NCBI RefSeq assembly: GCF_021699195.1
Contig: NZ_SSXE01000026.1
Coordinates: forward strand, 1-64,000
From: Nonomuraea sp. MG754425
GTDB lineage: Bacteria > Actinomycetota > Actinomycetes > Streptosporangiales > Streptosporangiaceae
DNA length: 64,000 bases
Reading direction: 5' to 3'
Below, piece by piece: positions 1-9,065 of the stretch. Each line of letters starts with the position of its first letter. The stretch's first letter is position 1. A program made the translations under genes and the position numbers. Below the pieces are notes generated by a model. That model saw only the letters and a program-made list of their open reading frames with translations. It made no database searches and was not told the origin of the DNA.

Positions 1-1
1 C

Positions 2-175
2 GGCGGCGTCACCCTGGGGCTGGCGGTGAGTGTGGGCGGTCTGGCCAGCCCGCTGGTGGGCGCGGTGGCCGAGGCGGCCTCGCTGCGGACGGCGCTGGCG
101 TGCCTGATCGTGTTCCCGGTGCTGGCCTGGTTGCTGGCCCGCACCCTCCGCGAACCGGCCCCGGCCGCCGCGTGA
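2..175 (+). CDS. MFS transporter, C-terminal end only (partial)
   Basis: The reading frame is open from the first complete codon at base 2 to TGA at 173-175, giving 57 residues. They form two hydrophobic stretches (LGLAVSVGGLASPLVGAVAE and CLIVFPVLAWLLA) followed by a short Arg/Pro/Ala tail, which is how the last two helices of 12-helix major facilitator superfamily carriers usually end. The rest of the gene lies upstream of the window, so substrate and subfamily cannot be read. Another polytopic membrane protein is possible. Confidence 0.6.
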   Translation, partial: GGVTLGLAVSVGGLASPLVGAVAEAASLRTALACLIVFPVLAWLLARTLREPAPAAA

Positions 176-189
176 GGCCCCTTCCGCGC

Positions 190-385
190 CCGGAAGCCGG
201 GCCCCTGACGGCCAGTGGTCCCCGCCCCGAGGGCCGGGGCCCCTGACTCGGTGGCGGTCCCTGTCCGGAGGCCCGGCCCTGAACGGGCGGCCGTTCCTGT
301 TCCGGGCCCCGGCCCCTGGACGGATGGCCGTTCCGGTTCGGAGGCCCCGGCCCCTGGCGGGTGGTTGTTCCTGGAGAAGGTGTCC
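190..385. repeat. Imperfect ~37-bp tandem repeat, five copies
   Basis: The stretch between the MFS gene and the protease holds no convincing gene. It is built of five degraded units, recognised by CCCTG at about 203, 241, 277, 314 and 352 (spacing 36-38 bases). Each is followed roughly 14 bases later by GTCCC or GTTCC. The general unit is GC-rich, CCGGCCCCTG, then a variable stretch, then GTTCCTGTTCGGA. It lies between the 3' ends of two convergent genes, so it could act in termination or be a neutral minisatellite. Confidence 0.6.
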
Positions 386-393
386 GCGCCGGG

Positions 394-1982
394 TCAGCCG
401 GTGGCCGGGAGGCGCAGGGTGCTGGTGTTGTCGCGTTGTGTCGGGTCCAGGCGGGTGGAGACGACGCGGGCCACGATGGGCAGCCGGGCGGGCGCGTCGT
501 CGGCCACGCGGACCCGTGCCTGGAGCCGTACCGGCCTGCCGGGGCGGATGGAGCCGATCACGCAGGCGGCCGCCCGCTCGCCGGTGCGGCAGGTGGCTCC
601 GCTGATGGAGACGAGGCTGACGCCGCGCGGCAGGCTGAACGTGACGGGCACCTGCGAGGCGGCCATCAGGCCCCGCATGGTGACGGTGCCGGTGACGGTG
701 GCGGTGCCGCCGCGCCGGGCCGGCCGGTCGAGGCGGGACAGGCTGACCGACAGCGAGTCGTACACCCCGCGCGGATCGGCCCGCTTGACGATCGCGCCGT
801 AGCCTTCGACGTTGAGCGCGTTGGCGACGGAGTTGCCGTCGCTCTCGCCGTCCTCCTTGCCCGCGGACAGCACGCCGACCAGGTCGCCGGTGCCCTTGAG
901 GATCCAGGGCCCGCCGCTGTGCCCCTTGAACAGGTGGCAGTTGTCGGTCTCCAGCCGTCCGGCCACGGACGCCAGGTCGGCGGCGCGGGCGGCCAGCATG
1001 GTGCCGGTGTGGGCGATGCCCTGGGCCTGCCTGGTCCTGCCGAGGCACCAGAGCTGGTCGCGGCCGTCGTACGGCTTCCTGCCGAGCAGCCCCGGGTAGC
1101 CGGTGGTGGTGATGGTGTGCCGGCCGCCCTGGTTGAGCATGGGGGTGAAGGCGCCGACGGCGTCCTGGAGGGTGCGGTTGCGCCGGCCGACCTCGATGAG
1201 GGCGATGTCGTAGATCGAGTTCCAGTCGCCGCCGGGCGCGCCGGTGTAGTTGTCGGGCTTCCACGCCTGGCGTCCGCCCCAGCGTCCGTACGGCTCGCGG
1301 CGGCGCACGCCGGAGGCTCGCCCGTCGTAGGCGGGGACGAAGGCGAAGTTGGTGTGCCAGCGGCCGGTCGCCGCGCCTTCCGGCAGGCCGTACACGCAGT
1401 GGGCCGCGGTGACGACGAGCAGCCTGGCGGCCGAGCGGATCACGGAGGCGCTGCAGGAGTCGCCGTGCCCGGCCGCGTTGACGAAGAAGAGCCGGCCGCT
1501 GATCCGGCTGTAGGCGGTGGCCGTGTAGGGCCGCGCCACACGGGCGTAGCCGTTGGCGTCGCCGTCGGGGGTGATGCGTTTGGCGGCGGGGACGCTGAGC
1601 AGCCGGGCCGCCGCTCCCCGGCGGTCGCCGGTGTCCGTGTCGGCGTCCTTGTCCTTGCCCGGGGTCGGCACGCTCATCGGCAGGTCGGTGGTGGTGGCCT
1701 TGGCCTGCTTGTCGGCGGTCCAGTAGCGTACGGCCCGCGCCGGGCGCATGAGCGGGGACGCCGCCGCGCCCCAGGACCGTTCCTGCCGCGCGGGCGGCGC
1801 GTCGGGCTGGACGGCGAGCGGCACCTGGCCGGCGGGTACGGTCTTGTCGGCGAGCAGCCCGGCGAGCAGGGTCTGGGAGGCGGCGGTCTGGGAGGATGGC
1901 GCTGTCTGGGAGGCGGCGGTCTGGGAGGCTGCGGGGTGACGCCGGCCAGCGTGGTGAGGGTGGTGACCAGAGTTTTCTGCAC
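394..1982 (-). CDS. Secreted trypsin-like serine protease with apparent frameshift near its N-terminus
   Basis: The body (stop at 394) has the full trypsin-fold triad: His in TAAHC, Asp in DIALIEV and Ser in GHSGGPW. It is followed by a roughly 110-residue Ser/Thr/Val-rich C-terminal domain of probable beta-sandwich type. In the body frame the only start near the N-terminus is GTG at 1824, which has no ribosome site or signal peptide. A better start lies at GTG 1982: it is preceded by GGGGGAC at a good distance and encodes MQKTLVTTLTTLAGVTP, a plausible signal peptide, but in another frame. One extra base in the four-G run at 1933-1936 would join them as ...GVTPAASQTAASQT..., and the body frame stays open up to that point. 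This is either a sequencing error or a broken gene. Role: extracellular proteolysis, substrate unknown. Confidence 0.75.
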
Positions 1983-2072
1983 AGTTGTCCCCCGAACGGC
2001 TCGATAACCTTCTGATTACTGTAAGTCACCATAAGGAAACGAAGAGTAGTCCGGGGTGGTGTGTCGGGTCGA

Positions 2073-3077
2073 TCAGCCCGCGACGGCGCCGTCCTCGCCG
2101 CGCAGGATCCCGGCGGTGCTCGCCTCGGAGGGCTCGCGGTCGGGCCGCAGTCCGCGCCACGAGGGATGGCGCAGCCGCCCGTCGCCGGTGACCTCGGCGT
2201 ACTGCACCTCGCCGACCAGCCGGGGGGCCACCCAGTGGGCGGCGCGGGCGTGCTCGCGCGGCACGGTCTCGTCGAACGGCGGGTCGGGCCGTTCCAGGGG
2301 GGTCAGGCGTTCGCGCAGGTCGCGCAGCATGGCCTCGGTGAACCCGGTGCCGACGTGGCCGACGTAGCGCAGCCGCCCGCCCGGGTCGTACGCGCCGAGC
2401 AGCAGTGAGCCGATCGTCCCCGTCCGCCGTCCGCCGCCGGGCTGCCAGCCGCCGATGACGACCTCGGCGGTGCGGACGTTCTTGACCTTGGTCCACTCGC
2501 CGCTGCGCCGGCCGGGCCGGTACGGCGAGCCGATCCGCTTGCACACGACCCCTTCGAGCCCGAGTTGCCGTGAGGACTCGAACGCCCGCGAGGCGTGGTC
2601 GGGGAACCAGACGGGCACCTGCCACCGGAACCCGGGCCGCAGCGTGCCCTCCAGCAGTTCCCGCCGCTCGGTGTACGGCCGCGCGATCACGGGGTCGTCG
2701 TCGAGGTGCAGGATGTCGAAGGCCATGTACGTCACCGGCACGGCCCTGGACAGTTCGGCCACGGCCGCCGGGTTGCGCTGGTGCATCCGGGGTTGCAGCG
2801 CCTCGAAGCTGGGCCGTCCGGCCTCGTCGAAGGCGACGATCTCGCCGTCGAGCACGGCCGCGTGCCCGTCGGTCGCGCCGGCCATGAGCTGCAGTTCGGG
2901 GTAGGCGGGGGTGATGTCCTTGCCGTTGCGCGAGGTCAGGCGGACGGCTCCGCCCTCGACGTAGGCCAGGGCGCGGACGCCGTCCCACTTCATCTCCACG
3001 GCCCAGTCCGCGCCCTGGACGGAGGTCAGGGTGCCGAGCTGGGCGAGCATCGGCGCGTAGGCCGGCAGCCGCACCAT
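2073..3077 (-). CDS. ATP-dependent DNA ligase (LigC/LigD ligase-domain type)
   Basis: A 334-residue protein. Lys in EMKWDGVRA (about residue 29) is the adenylated lysine of motif I of ATP-dependent ligases. Other visible motifs are LDGEIVAFDE (motif III-like), EGVVCKR (IV-like) and WTKVKNVRTAEVVIGGW (V-like). The C-terminal third is the OB-fold with the LLLGAYDPGGRLRYVGHVGTGF signature. Polymerase and nuclease domains of full LigD are absent, so this is a stand-alone ligase as in many actinobacteria with a split or duplicated non-homologous end-joining set. It seals nicks and double-strand ends using ATP. Start is ATG 3077. The neighbouring genes are not in the same pathway, and Ku is not in the window. 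Confidence 0.88.
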   Translation of the reverse strand: MVRLPAYAPMLAQLGTLTSVQGADWAVEMKWDGVRALAYVEGGAVRLTSRNGKDITPAYPELQLMAGATDGHAAVLDGEIVAFDEAGRPSFEALQPRMHQRNPAAVAELSRAVPVTYMAFDILHLDDDPVIARPYTERRELLEGTLRPGFRWQVPVWFPDHASRAFESSRQLGLEGVVCKRIGSPYRPGRRSGEWTKVKNVRTAEVVIGGWQPGGGRRTGTIGSLLLGAYDPGGRLRYVGHVGTGFTEAMLRDLRERLTPLERPDPPFDETVPREHARAAHWVAPRLVGEVQYAEVTGDGRLRHPSWRGLRPDREPSEASTAGILRGEDGAVAG

Positions 3078-3125
3078 GGTGCATGCCGTACCCGGTCCGC
3101 CTGGACGGCAGCGCCGGGCAGGGGT

Positions 3126-3320
3126 CTACAGATGGTCAAGAGGTCTGTCTTCTACCAGTTCGGCCAGATCAACGCCGTGCTGCCCGAGCTCGGAGACCGT
3201 GGCGCAGTAACCGCGCAGGTAGGTACGGCCGTTGACCCGATGGGAGACACGCAGCAGCGGACGATCATCGAGGATGATCGCCTCGACCAGGATCCCGTCG
3301 GGGCCGCGCCACTGTCCCAT
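3126..3320 (-). CDS. Small conserved-looking protein of unknown function (64 aa)
   Basis: ATG at 3320 gives MGQWRGPDGILVEAIILDDRPLLRVSHRVNG... ending in DLAELVEDRPLDHL, a compact soluble protein with coding-like composition and no membrane segment. The upstream in-frame extension to 3419 is Arg/Ala/Pro-rich and looks non-coding, so the short form is preferred. No clear ribosome site precedes the ATG. A CATTATG-type AT-rich stretch at 3345-3360 could be its -10 region. It lies 48 bases upstream of the ligase gene on the same strand. I do not recognise the family. Confidence 0.55.
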   Translation of the reverse strand: MGQWRGPDGILVEAIILDDRPLLRVSHRVNGRTYLRGYCATVSELGQHGVDLAELVEDRPLDHL

Positions 3321-3420
3321 GCCGGTAAGCGTAGAGGCCCGGACATAATGGACACGTAATGCACGGGCCCCCCGGGGCCGCGCCTGACCCCGCGCCCGGG
3401 GCGGCGCGAACCCCGCCATG

Positions 3421-3747
3421 ACGCCGTCGCGCTGCGGGGGGACGGCCCGCGCCCCGTCGCGGGAACATCTTGACGTGGGTTTTGGTCAGGCCCCGTTTTT
3501 CTTGGTGAAAAGCGTTAGGAACCGTCTCTCTCGGGCAGAAGTGGCCGGACCGGTTGAACGTTCCCCTGCTGTGGCCGTGCCCCCGTGACGGCCACGGCGC
3601 GTCCGCCTCGGCAGGCCCGGTCCGGGGCGATGACGGCCGCGGGGCGCGCGTCGGCGAGCGCCCGCCCCGCGGCTTCGCCGGGCTCGCGTGACACGCCGGG
3701 AACGTGTCCGGATGTTGGACAGAACCAGATTCAGGGCCTGGACTCCG
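3421..3747. other. Intergenic region upstream of the histidine operon
   Basis: About 340 bases between the divergent small gene and hisD. There is no convincing gene: open frames here are Arg/Pro/Ala-rich and lack starts with ribosome sites. A somewhat AT-richer patch at 3476-3520 (GTTTTTCTTGGTGAAAAG) stands out from the GC-rich background. No leader peptide with consecutive His codons or T-box-like structure was recognised. The only support for regulation is the hisD promoter at the right edge. Confidence 0.5.
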
Positions 3748-3753
3748 TAGACT
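3748..3753 (+). promoter_or_regulatory. -10 box of a probable leaderless hisD promoter
   Basis: TAGACT ends six bases before the hisD GTG at 3760, with no ribosome site between. This spacing is typical of actinobacterial leaderless transcripts, where transcription starts at or next to the start codon. No strong -35 hexamer is present 17 bases upstream. Confidence 0.65.
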
Positions 3754-3759
3754 GTCTGC

Positions 3760-5067
3760 GTGATTTCCCGTATTGACATGCGCGGTTCTCTGCCCGAGAG
3801 CCTGCGCGACGTGCTGCCCCGCGCCGACATCGACGTCGAGGCCGCCCTGGAGAAGGTGCGGCCCATCTGCGACGACGTGCGCCATCGCGGGGCGGCGGCC
3901 GTACGGGAGCTGACCGCCAGGTTCGACGGCGTCGACAACGCCTCCGCCCGTGTCCCCGCCGAGGCCCTGAGCCGGGCGCTGGCCGAGCTCGACCCGAGGG
4001 TCAGGGCGGCGCTGGAGGAGTCCATCAGGCGGGCCAGGCTGGTCCACCGCGCCCAGCGGCGCACCGACGTCACCACCCAGGTGGTGCCCGGCGGCACGGT
4101 GACCGAGCGCTGGGTGCCGGTCGAGCGGGTGGGCCTCTACGTCCCCGGCGGGCGCGCGGTCTATCCGTCCAGCGTGGTGATGAACGTGGTGCCGGCCCAG
4201 GAGGCGGGCGTCGGCTCGCTGGCCGTGACCAGCCCGGCGCAGAAGGCGTTCGGCGGGCTGCCGCACCCCACGATCCTGGCCGCGTGCGAGCTGCTCGGCG
4301 TCGACGAGGTCTACTCCGTGGGCGGGGCGCAGGCCGTGGCCATGTTCGCGTACGGCACCGAGGAGTGCGCGCCGGCCACCCTGGTCACCGGGCCGGGCAA
4401 CATCTGGGTGGTGGCGGCCAAGCGGCTGCTCAAGGGGCGCATCGGCATCGACTCCGAGGCGGGCCCGACCGAGATCGCCGTGCTGGCCGACGAGACGGCC
4501 GACCCGGTGCACATCGCCGCCGACCTGATCAGCCAGGCCGAGCACGACACGATTGCCGCCGCCGTGCTGGTCACCACCAGCGCCGAGCTGGCCGACGCGG
4601 TCGAGAAGGAGCTGCCCGGCCAGGTCTCGGCCACCAAGCACTCCGAGCGCATCACCGAGGCGCTGAGCGGCCGGCAGTCCGGCATCGTGCTGGTGAGCTC
4701 GATCGACGACGGCCTCAAGGTGGTCGACGCCTACGCCGCCGAGCACCTCGAGATCCACACCGCCGACGCGGCGGCCGTCGCGGCCCGGGTGCGCAACGCC
4801 GGAGCGATCTTCGTGGGCGCCTACGCGCCGGTCTCGCTCGGCGACTACCTCGCCGGCTCCAACCACGTGCTGCCCACGGGCGGCTGCGCCTGCCACTCCG
4901 GCGGCCTGTCGGTGCAGTCGTTCCTGCGCGGCATCCACGTCGTCGACTACAGCCGCGAGGCCCTCGCGGGCGCGGCGGCCCACGTGTCGGTCCTGGCCGA
5001 CGCCGAAGACCTGCCCGCACACGGCGCGGCGATCCGCGCCCGATTCGACTGGCGAGTGCCCGAGTGA
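3760..5067 (+). CDS. hisD: Histidinol dehydrogenase
   Basis: A 435-residue NAD-dependent enzyme that oxidises L-histidinol to L-histidine in the last two steps of histidine synthesis. Family hallmarks are visible: [84 protein letters not shown] and [10 protein letters not shown], which include the zinc and substrate ligands. The GTG start at 3760 sits just after a -10 box, so translation is probably leaderless. It is the first gene of the his operon, and its stop overlaps the hisC start (GTGA). Confidence 0.97.
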   Translation: MISRIDMRGSLPESLRDVLPRADIDVEAALEKVRPICDDVRHRGAAAVRELTARFDGVDNASARVPAEALSRALAELDPRVRAALEESIRRARLVHRAQRRTDVTTQVVPGGTVTERWVPVERVGLYVPGGRAVYPSSVVMNVVPAQEAGVGSLAVTSPAQKAFGGLPHPTILAACELLGVDEVYSVGGAQAVAMFAYGTEECAPATLVTGPGNIWVVAAKRLLKGRIGIDSEAGPTEIAVLADETADPVHIAADLISQAEHDTIAAAVLVTTSAELADAVEKELPGQVSATKHSERITEALSGRQSGIVLVSSIDDGLKVVDAYAAEHLEIHTADAAAVAARVRNAGAIFVGAYAPVSLGDYLAGSNHVLPTGGCACHSGGLSVQSFLRGIHVVDYSREALAGAAAHVSVLADAEDLPAHGAAIRARFDWRVPE

Positions 5068-6134
5068 ACCTCGACGATCTGCCCATCCGCGACGACCTGC
5101 GGGGCAAGACGCCGTACGGCGCGCCCCAGATCGACGTCCCGTACCGGCTCAACACCAACGAGAACCCGTACCCGCCCTCCGCCGAACTGGTCGCCGACCT
5201 GGCCGCCGAGATCGGGGCGCAGGCGGGCGAGCTCAACCGCTACCCCGACCGCGACGCTGTGGAGCTGCGCGCCGGCCTGGCCGCCTACCTCGGCCACGGG
5301 CTGAGCACCGAGCAGGTGTGGGCCGCCAACGGCTCCAACGAGGTGCTCCAGCAGATCCTGCAGGCGTTCGGCGGCCACGGTCGCTCCGCCATGGGGTTCG
5401 AGCCGTCCTACTCCATGCACCCGATCATCACCGGCGGCACCAGCACCGAGTGGGTCAGGGCCAGCCGCGAGGACGACTTCTCGCTCGACCCCGGCAAGGC
5501 CGTGGCGGCGATCGACGAGCACCGTCCCGACGTCGTCTTCGTCACCTCGCCGAACAACCCGACCGGCACCGCGCTGCCCCTGGAGACGATCGAGGCGGTC
5601 GCGGCGGCGGCGCCCGGCATCGTGGTGGTCGACGAGGCCTACGCCGAGTTCGCCCGCGAGGGCACGCCGTCGGCGCTCACGCTGCTGCCCGCGCACCCGA
5701 GGCTGATCGTCACCCGGACGATGTCCAAGGCGTTCGCGATGGCCGGCACCCGGCTGGGTTACCTGGCCGCGCACCCGGCCGTGGTGCAGGCGCTGCTGCT
5801 GGTGCGGCTGCCGTACCATCTGTCCACGCTCACCCAGGTGGCGGCGCGGGTGGCGCTGCGGCACCGCGAGGAGTTGCTCGGCACGGTCGACGAGCTGCGG
5901 CGCGAGCGCGACGGCACGGTGGCGTGGCTGCGCGCCAAGGGCCTGGAGGTGGCCGACTCCGACGCCAACTTCGTGCTGTTCGGGCGCTTCCCCGATCGGC
6001 GCGCGGTGTGGGAGGGGATGCTGGAGCGCGGGGTGCTCATCCGCGAGGTGGGCCCGCCGGAGTGGCTGCGTGTCTCGATCGGCACGGGCGAGGAGATGGC
6101 GGCCTTCCGCGCCGCCCTGGAAGGAGTGCTGTGA
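5064..6134 (+). CDS. hisC: Histidinol-phosphate aminotransferase
   Basis: A 356-residue class I/II PLP-dependent aminotransferase converting imidazole-acetol phosphate and glutamate to histidinol phosphate. The N-terminus [13 protein letters not shown], the [13 protein letters not shown] segment, TSPNNPTGT and DEAYAEFA (cofactor Asp) are typical. [18 protein letters not shown] carries the Schiff-base lysine. The start is GTG 5064, overlapping the hisD TGA by four bases; a longer in-frame extension upstream is only the shadow of hisD. The stop overlaps the hisB start in the same way, so the three genes should be translationally coupled. Confidence 0.96.
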   Translation: MNLDDLPIRDDLRGKTPYGAPQIDVPYRLNTNENPYPPSAELVADLAAEIGAQAGELNRYPDRDAVELRAGLAAYLGHGLSTEQVWAANGSNEVLQQILQAFGGHGRSAMGFEPSYSMHPIITGGTSTEWVRASREDDFSLDPGKAVAAIDEHRPDVVFVTSPNNPTGTALPLETIEAVAAAAPGIVVVDEAYAEFAREGTPSALTLLPAHPRLIVTRTMSKAFAMAGTRLGYLAAHPAVVQALLLVRLPYHLSTLTQVAARVALRHREELLGTVDELRRERDGTVAWLRAKGLEVADSDANFVLFGRFPDRRAVWEGMLERGVLIREVGPPEWLRVSIGTGEEMAAFRAALEGVL

Positions 6135-6724
6135 GCCGCGTAGGGCGCGTTGAGCGTGTCACCAAGGAGACCTCGGTGCTGGTCGAGGTGGATCTCGACG
6201 GCACCGGGCGGGTGGAGGTGGCCACCGGGGTCGGCTTCTTCGACCACATGCTGGCCCAGCTCGGCAAGCACGGGCTGTTCGACCTGACCGTGAAGACCGA
6301 GGGCGACCTGCACATCGACTCGCACCACACGATCGAGGACACCGCGCTCGCGCTGGGCGGGGCGTTCCGCGAGGCGCTGGGCGACAAGTCGGGCATCCGG
6401 CGGTTCGGCAACGCGTCGTGCCCGCTCGACGAGTCGCTCGCGGAGGTCACCGTCGATCTGTCCGGCCGTCCCTACCTCGTGCACTCCGAGCCCGAGGGCA
6501 TGGCCCCGATGATCGGCCCCGAGTACGACACCACGATGACCCGCCACATCCTGGAGTCGTTCGTCGCGCAGGCCGCCGTGTGCCTGCACGTGCGCGTCCC
6601 CTACGGCCGCAACGCCCACCACATCGTCGAGGCCCAGTTCAAGGCGCTGGCCAGGGCGTTGCGCGCGGCGTCCGAGCGCGACCCGCGGGCGACCGGGGTG
6701 CCCAGCACCAAGGGCGTGCTATGA
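6131..6724 (+). CDS. hisB: Imidazoleglycerol-phosphate dehydratase
   Basis: A 197-residue monofunctional dehydratase, without the histidinol-phosphatase domain found in enterobacterial HisB. It converts imidazoleglycerol phosphate to imidazole-acetol phosphate. Manganese-binding repeats are visible: [34 protein letters not shown]-type acid residues, and [17 protein letters not shown] near the C-terminus. GTG 6131 overlaps the hisC stop. The stop overlaps the ATG of the next small gene (ATGA). Confidence 0.96.
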   Translation: MSRVGRVERVTKETSVLVEVDLDGTGRVEVATGVGFFDHMLAQLGKHGLFDLTVKTEGDLHIDSHHTIEDTALALGGAFREALGDKSGIRRFGNASCPLDESLAEVTVDLSGRPYLVHSEPEGMAPMIGPEYDTTMTRHILESFVAQAAVCLHVRVPYGRNAHHIVEAQFKALARALRAASERDPRATGVPSTKGVL

Positions 6725-6876
6725 CCGACAACGTGCTCGCCATCGTGATGATCTTCCTGGGGTTGTTCCTGGTCGGTGGCGTGATCTCCCTCATCAGGCA
6801 GGGTCTCAAGATCGGTGCGGCCGTCTGCGCGCTCGGCGCGGCGATGGCGATCACGGCGGGGGTGTTGTGGCGGTGA
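6721..6876 (+). CDS. Small membrane protein in the his operon (51 aa)
   Basis: ATG 6721 overlaps the hisB stop by four bases, and its own stop overlaps the alternative hisH start (GTGA at 6873-6876), so it is fully embedded in the coupled operon. The sequence is almost entirely hydrophobic: [20 protein letters not shown], then a short RQGLKIG turn, then a second span [18 protein letters not shown]. This predicts two transmembrane helices with a short basic loop. No enzyme signature is present. Coupling to HisB and HisH suggests co-expression, but a role in histidine synthesis is not shown. No family name is recognised. Confidence 0.75.
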   Translation: MTDNVLAIVMIFLGLFLVGGVISLIRQGLKIGAAVCALGAAMAITAGVLWR

Positions 6877-7508
6877 GCGGGAAGAACGTCGTGGTGCTCG
6901 ACTACGGTTCGGGCAACCTGCGCTCGGCGGAGCGCGCCCTGGCCAGGGCGGGCGCCGAGGTGACCGTCACGCCCGACTTCGAGGCGGCGCTGGAGTGCGA
7001 CGGGCTCGTCGTGCCGGGCGTGGGCGCGTTCGAGGCGTGCATGAAGGGCCTCAGGGCCGTGCGCGGCGAGCAGATCGTCGGCCGCCGGCTGTCCGGTGGC
7101 CGTCCGGTGCTGGGCATCTGCGTCGGCATGCAGATCCTGTTCGCCAGGGGCGTCGAGCACGGCGTCGAGACCGAGGGCTGCGGCGAGTGGCCGGGCACGG
7201 TCGAGCGGCTCGACGCGCCGGTGCTGCCGCACATGGGGTGGAACACCGTCAAGGTGCCCGGGGACAGCGTGCTGTTCGACGGGCTCGACGCGGCCACCCG
7301 CTTCTACTTCGTGCACTCCTACGGGGTGCGCGAGTGGGAGCTGCGCACCGGCGAGGGGTTCGCCGAGCCCGTCGTCACGTGGGCCGAGCACGGCGTGCCG
7401 TTCGTGGCCGCCGTGGAGAACGGCCCGCTCATGGCCACCCAGTTCCACCCCGAGAAGTCGGGCGACGCCGGGGCCGCGCTGCTGCGGAACTGGCTGCGCA
7501 CGTTGTGA
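6867..7508 (+). CDS. hisH: Imidazole glycerol phosphate synthase, glutamine amidotransferase subunit
   Basis: A class I glutaminase of about 211-213 residues that supplies ammonia to HisF. It opens with [17 protein letters not shown]. The nucleophile Cys is in [10 protein letters not shown], the oxyanion-region motif PHMGWN is present, and the His-Glu pair of the triad is in TQFHPEKSG. The start is GTG at either 6867 (GGGGG four bases upstream) or 6873 (exact GTGA overlap with the preceding gene); both are in frame and the choice is open. It works as a heterodimer with HisF, encoded 1.5 kb downstream. Confidence 0.94.
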   Translation: MAVSGKNVVVLDYGSGNLRSAERALARAGAEVTVTPDFEAALECDGLVVPGVGAFEACMKGLRAVRGEQIVGRRLSGGRPVLGICVGMQILFARGVEHGVETEGCGEWPGTVERLDAPVLPHMGWNTVKVPGDSVLFDGLDAATRFYFVHSYGVREWELRTGEGFAEPVVTWAEHGVPFVAAVENGPLMATQFHPEKSGDAGAALLRNWLRTL

Positions 7509-7518
7509 GCGCAGCCTG

Positions 7519-7572
7519 ACCCCGATGAGCCCGGTGACCCCGACGAGCCCGGTGACCCTGATGAGTGCGGTG
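7519..7572. repeat. 18-bp direct repeat, three copies, between hisH and the next gene
   Basis: Three consecutive imperfect units of the form ACCCCGATGAGCCCGGTG begin at 7519, 7537 and 7555. The first two differ at one base and the third at three. They fill most of the 72-base gap before the small gene at 7581, whose start has no clear ribosome site. Confidence 0.7.
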
Positions 7573-7580
7573 AACATGCC

Positions 7581-7910
7581 ATGAGCAAGGAACGCGCGCG
7601 CCGCAGGGCCGAGCGGGAGGCCGAGCGGGCGCGCGCGATGCGCGCCAACGAGGAGCGGCAGACCCGCCGGGCGCGCCGCCGCACCCTGCTGGCCCGCCTG
7701 GTCCCGCGCCCGGTGCGGTTCTACCGCCAGGGCGGTGTGCTCGCCCGCCGCCACCGCGCCCAGAACGCGGTGGTGGCGCTCGGGTTCCTGCTCGTCCAGG
7801 TGATCGTCTGGCTGGTCTGGGGGTCGTTCCCGCTCAGTTTCGCCGTCTTCGTCTTCTCGCTGCTGCTCGCGCCCGTTGTCGTGACCCTCGCTTTCGACCG
7901 GAGGACCTGA
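7581..7910 (+). CDS. Small basic membrane protein in the his operon (109 aa)
   Basis: ATG 7581. The first ~60 residues are extremely rich in Arg, Ala and Glu (MSKERARRRAEREAERARAM...) and could form a charged helix or bind nucleic acid or membrane phosphates. They are followed by two transmembrane segments, AVVALGFLLVQVIVWLVWGSF and FAVFVFSLLLAPVVVTLAF, and a short tail. priA begins at the next base, giving tight coupling. Positive N-terminus and topology suggest the basic part is cytoplasmic. No enzymatic motif is present and the family is not recognised. Confidence 0.75.
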   Translation: MSKERARRRAEREAERARAMRANEERQTRRARRRTLLARLVPRPVRFYRQGGVLARRHRAQNAVVALGFLLVQVIVWLVWGSFPLSFAVFVFSLLLAPVVVTLAFDRRT

Positions 7911-8633
7911 ATGTCGCTCGTTTTGCTGCCCGCCGTGGACATCGTGGACGGCCAGGCCGTCCGCCTGACGCAGGGTGAGGCCGGCACCGAGACCGTCCAC
8001 GGCACGCCCCTGGACGCCGCGCTGGCCTGGCAGAAGGCGGGCGCCGAGTGGATCCACATGGTCGACCTCGACGCCGCCTTCGGCCGGGGCGGCAACCGGG
8101 AGCTGATCGCCGACGTGATCGGCCGGCTCGACGTGGACGTGGAGCTGTCGGGCGGCATCCGCGACGACGACACCCTGGCCGCCGCGCTGGCCACGGGCTG
8201 CCGCCGGGTCAACATCGGCACCGCCGCGCTGGAGAACCCCGAATGGTGCCGGAAGATCATCGCCGAGCACGGCGACCGGATCGCGGTCGGGCTCGACGTG
8301 CGCGGCACCACCCTGGCCGCGCGCGGCTGGACCCAGGACGCCGGCGACCTGTGGGAGGTGCTCGACCGGCTCGAGGCCGACGGCTGCCCCCGCTACGTGG
8401 TCACCGACGTGACCAAGGACGGCATGCTCCAGGGCCCGAACCTCGACCTGTACCGCCGGATCTGCGCCCGTACCGACCGGCCCGTCATCGCCAGCGGCGG
8501 TGTTTCCAGCCTCGATGACCTGCGGGCTCTGTCTTCTCTCGTCCCGGCCGGAGTGGAGGGCGCCATCGTGGGAAGAGCCCTCTACGCTCACGCGTTCACG
8601 CTGGAAGAGGCGCTTTCCGCGGTACGCGTGTGA
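7911..8633 (+). CDS. priA: Bifunctional phosphoribosyl isomerase A (HisA/TrpF)
   Basis: A 240-residue (beta-alpha)8-barrel. It opens with [29 protein letters not shown], carrying the first catalytic Asp. [23 protein letters not shown] and [18 protein letters not shown] (second catalytic Asp) follow, with the phosphate-binding loops [12 protein letters not shown] and GAIVGRALY. Actinobacterial PriA isomerises both ProFAR in histidine synthesis and phosphoribosyl anthranilate in tryptophan synthesis. No separate trpF occurs near the trp genes in this window, which fits dual use, although dual activity is inferred from family and context. Confidence 0.93.
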   Translation: MSLVLLPAVDIVDGQAVRLTQGEAGTETVHGTPLDAALAWQKAGAEWIHMVDLDAAFGRGGNRELIADVIGRLDVDVELSGGIRDDDTLAAALATGCRRVNIGTAALENPEWCRKIIAEHGDRIAVGLDVRGTTLAARGWTQDAGDLWEVLDRLEADGCPRYVVTDVTKDGMLQGPNLDLYRRICARTDRPVIASGGVSSLDDLRALSSLVPAGVEGAIVGRALYAHAFTLEEALSAVRV

Positions 8634-8654
8634 TTCTTGCCGGGAGGGGGCGAG

Positions 8655-9065
8655 ATGAGCGCAAGCAGCATCGGCATGGAGAGCACCGGCTACAGAGTGT
8701 TCTCTGGCGGCATCTGGGAGGAGAAGTACGGCTACGCCCGCGCGGTGGTCGCGGGTGAGCGGGTGATCGTGTCCGGCTGCACGGCCACGGTCCACGGAGA
8801 GGTACGCCATGTCGGCGACGCCTACCAGCAGAGCCTGACGGCACTCGGCATCGCGCTGGAGGCCGTCCTGATGGGTGGCCTGACCAGCGAGGACGTCGTC
8901 ATGGTCCGTTACTATGTGGTGGAGCAGCGCCACTTCGACCCCGTCGGGCGAGCCATCAACGAGGTCTTCGGCAAGGTCCGCCCCGCCTGCACCGGGGTGC
9001 GGGTGGCCGGGCTGGTCGACCCAAGAATGCTGGTCGAGATCGAAATCGAGGCACTGCGAACATGA
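8655..9065 (+). CDS. RidA (YjgF/YER057c/UK114) family protein
   Basis: A 136-residue protein starting at ATG 8655, chosen because GGGAGGGGG lies just upstream; an in-frame TTG at 8637 would precede that site. The RidA fold is seen in [18 protein letters not shown], the central [16 protein letters not shown] helix, the MVRYYVVE strand, and [23 protein letters not shown], where family members carry the substrate-binding Arg and Glu. RidA proteins hydrolyse reactive enamine/imine intermediates released by PLP enzymes such as threonine dehydratase and aminotransferases. Its stop overlaps hisF (ATGA). Its place in the his operon may protect PLP enzymes, which is inference. Confidence 0.88.
   Translation: MSASSIGMESTGYRVFSGGIWEEKYGYARAVVAGERVIVSGCTATVHGEVRHVGDAYQQSLTALGIALEAVLMGGLTSEDVVMVRYYVVEQRHFDPVGRAINEVFGKVRPACTGVRVAGLVDPRMLVEIEIEALRT

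Noticed and set aside
361-2007. 548-codon plus-strand open frame opposite the protease
   Set aside because: Ala/Gly/Val/Arg-rich with no family motif; it is the antisense shadow of the protease, which has an intact catalytic triad.
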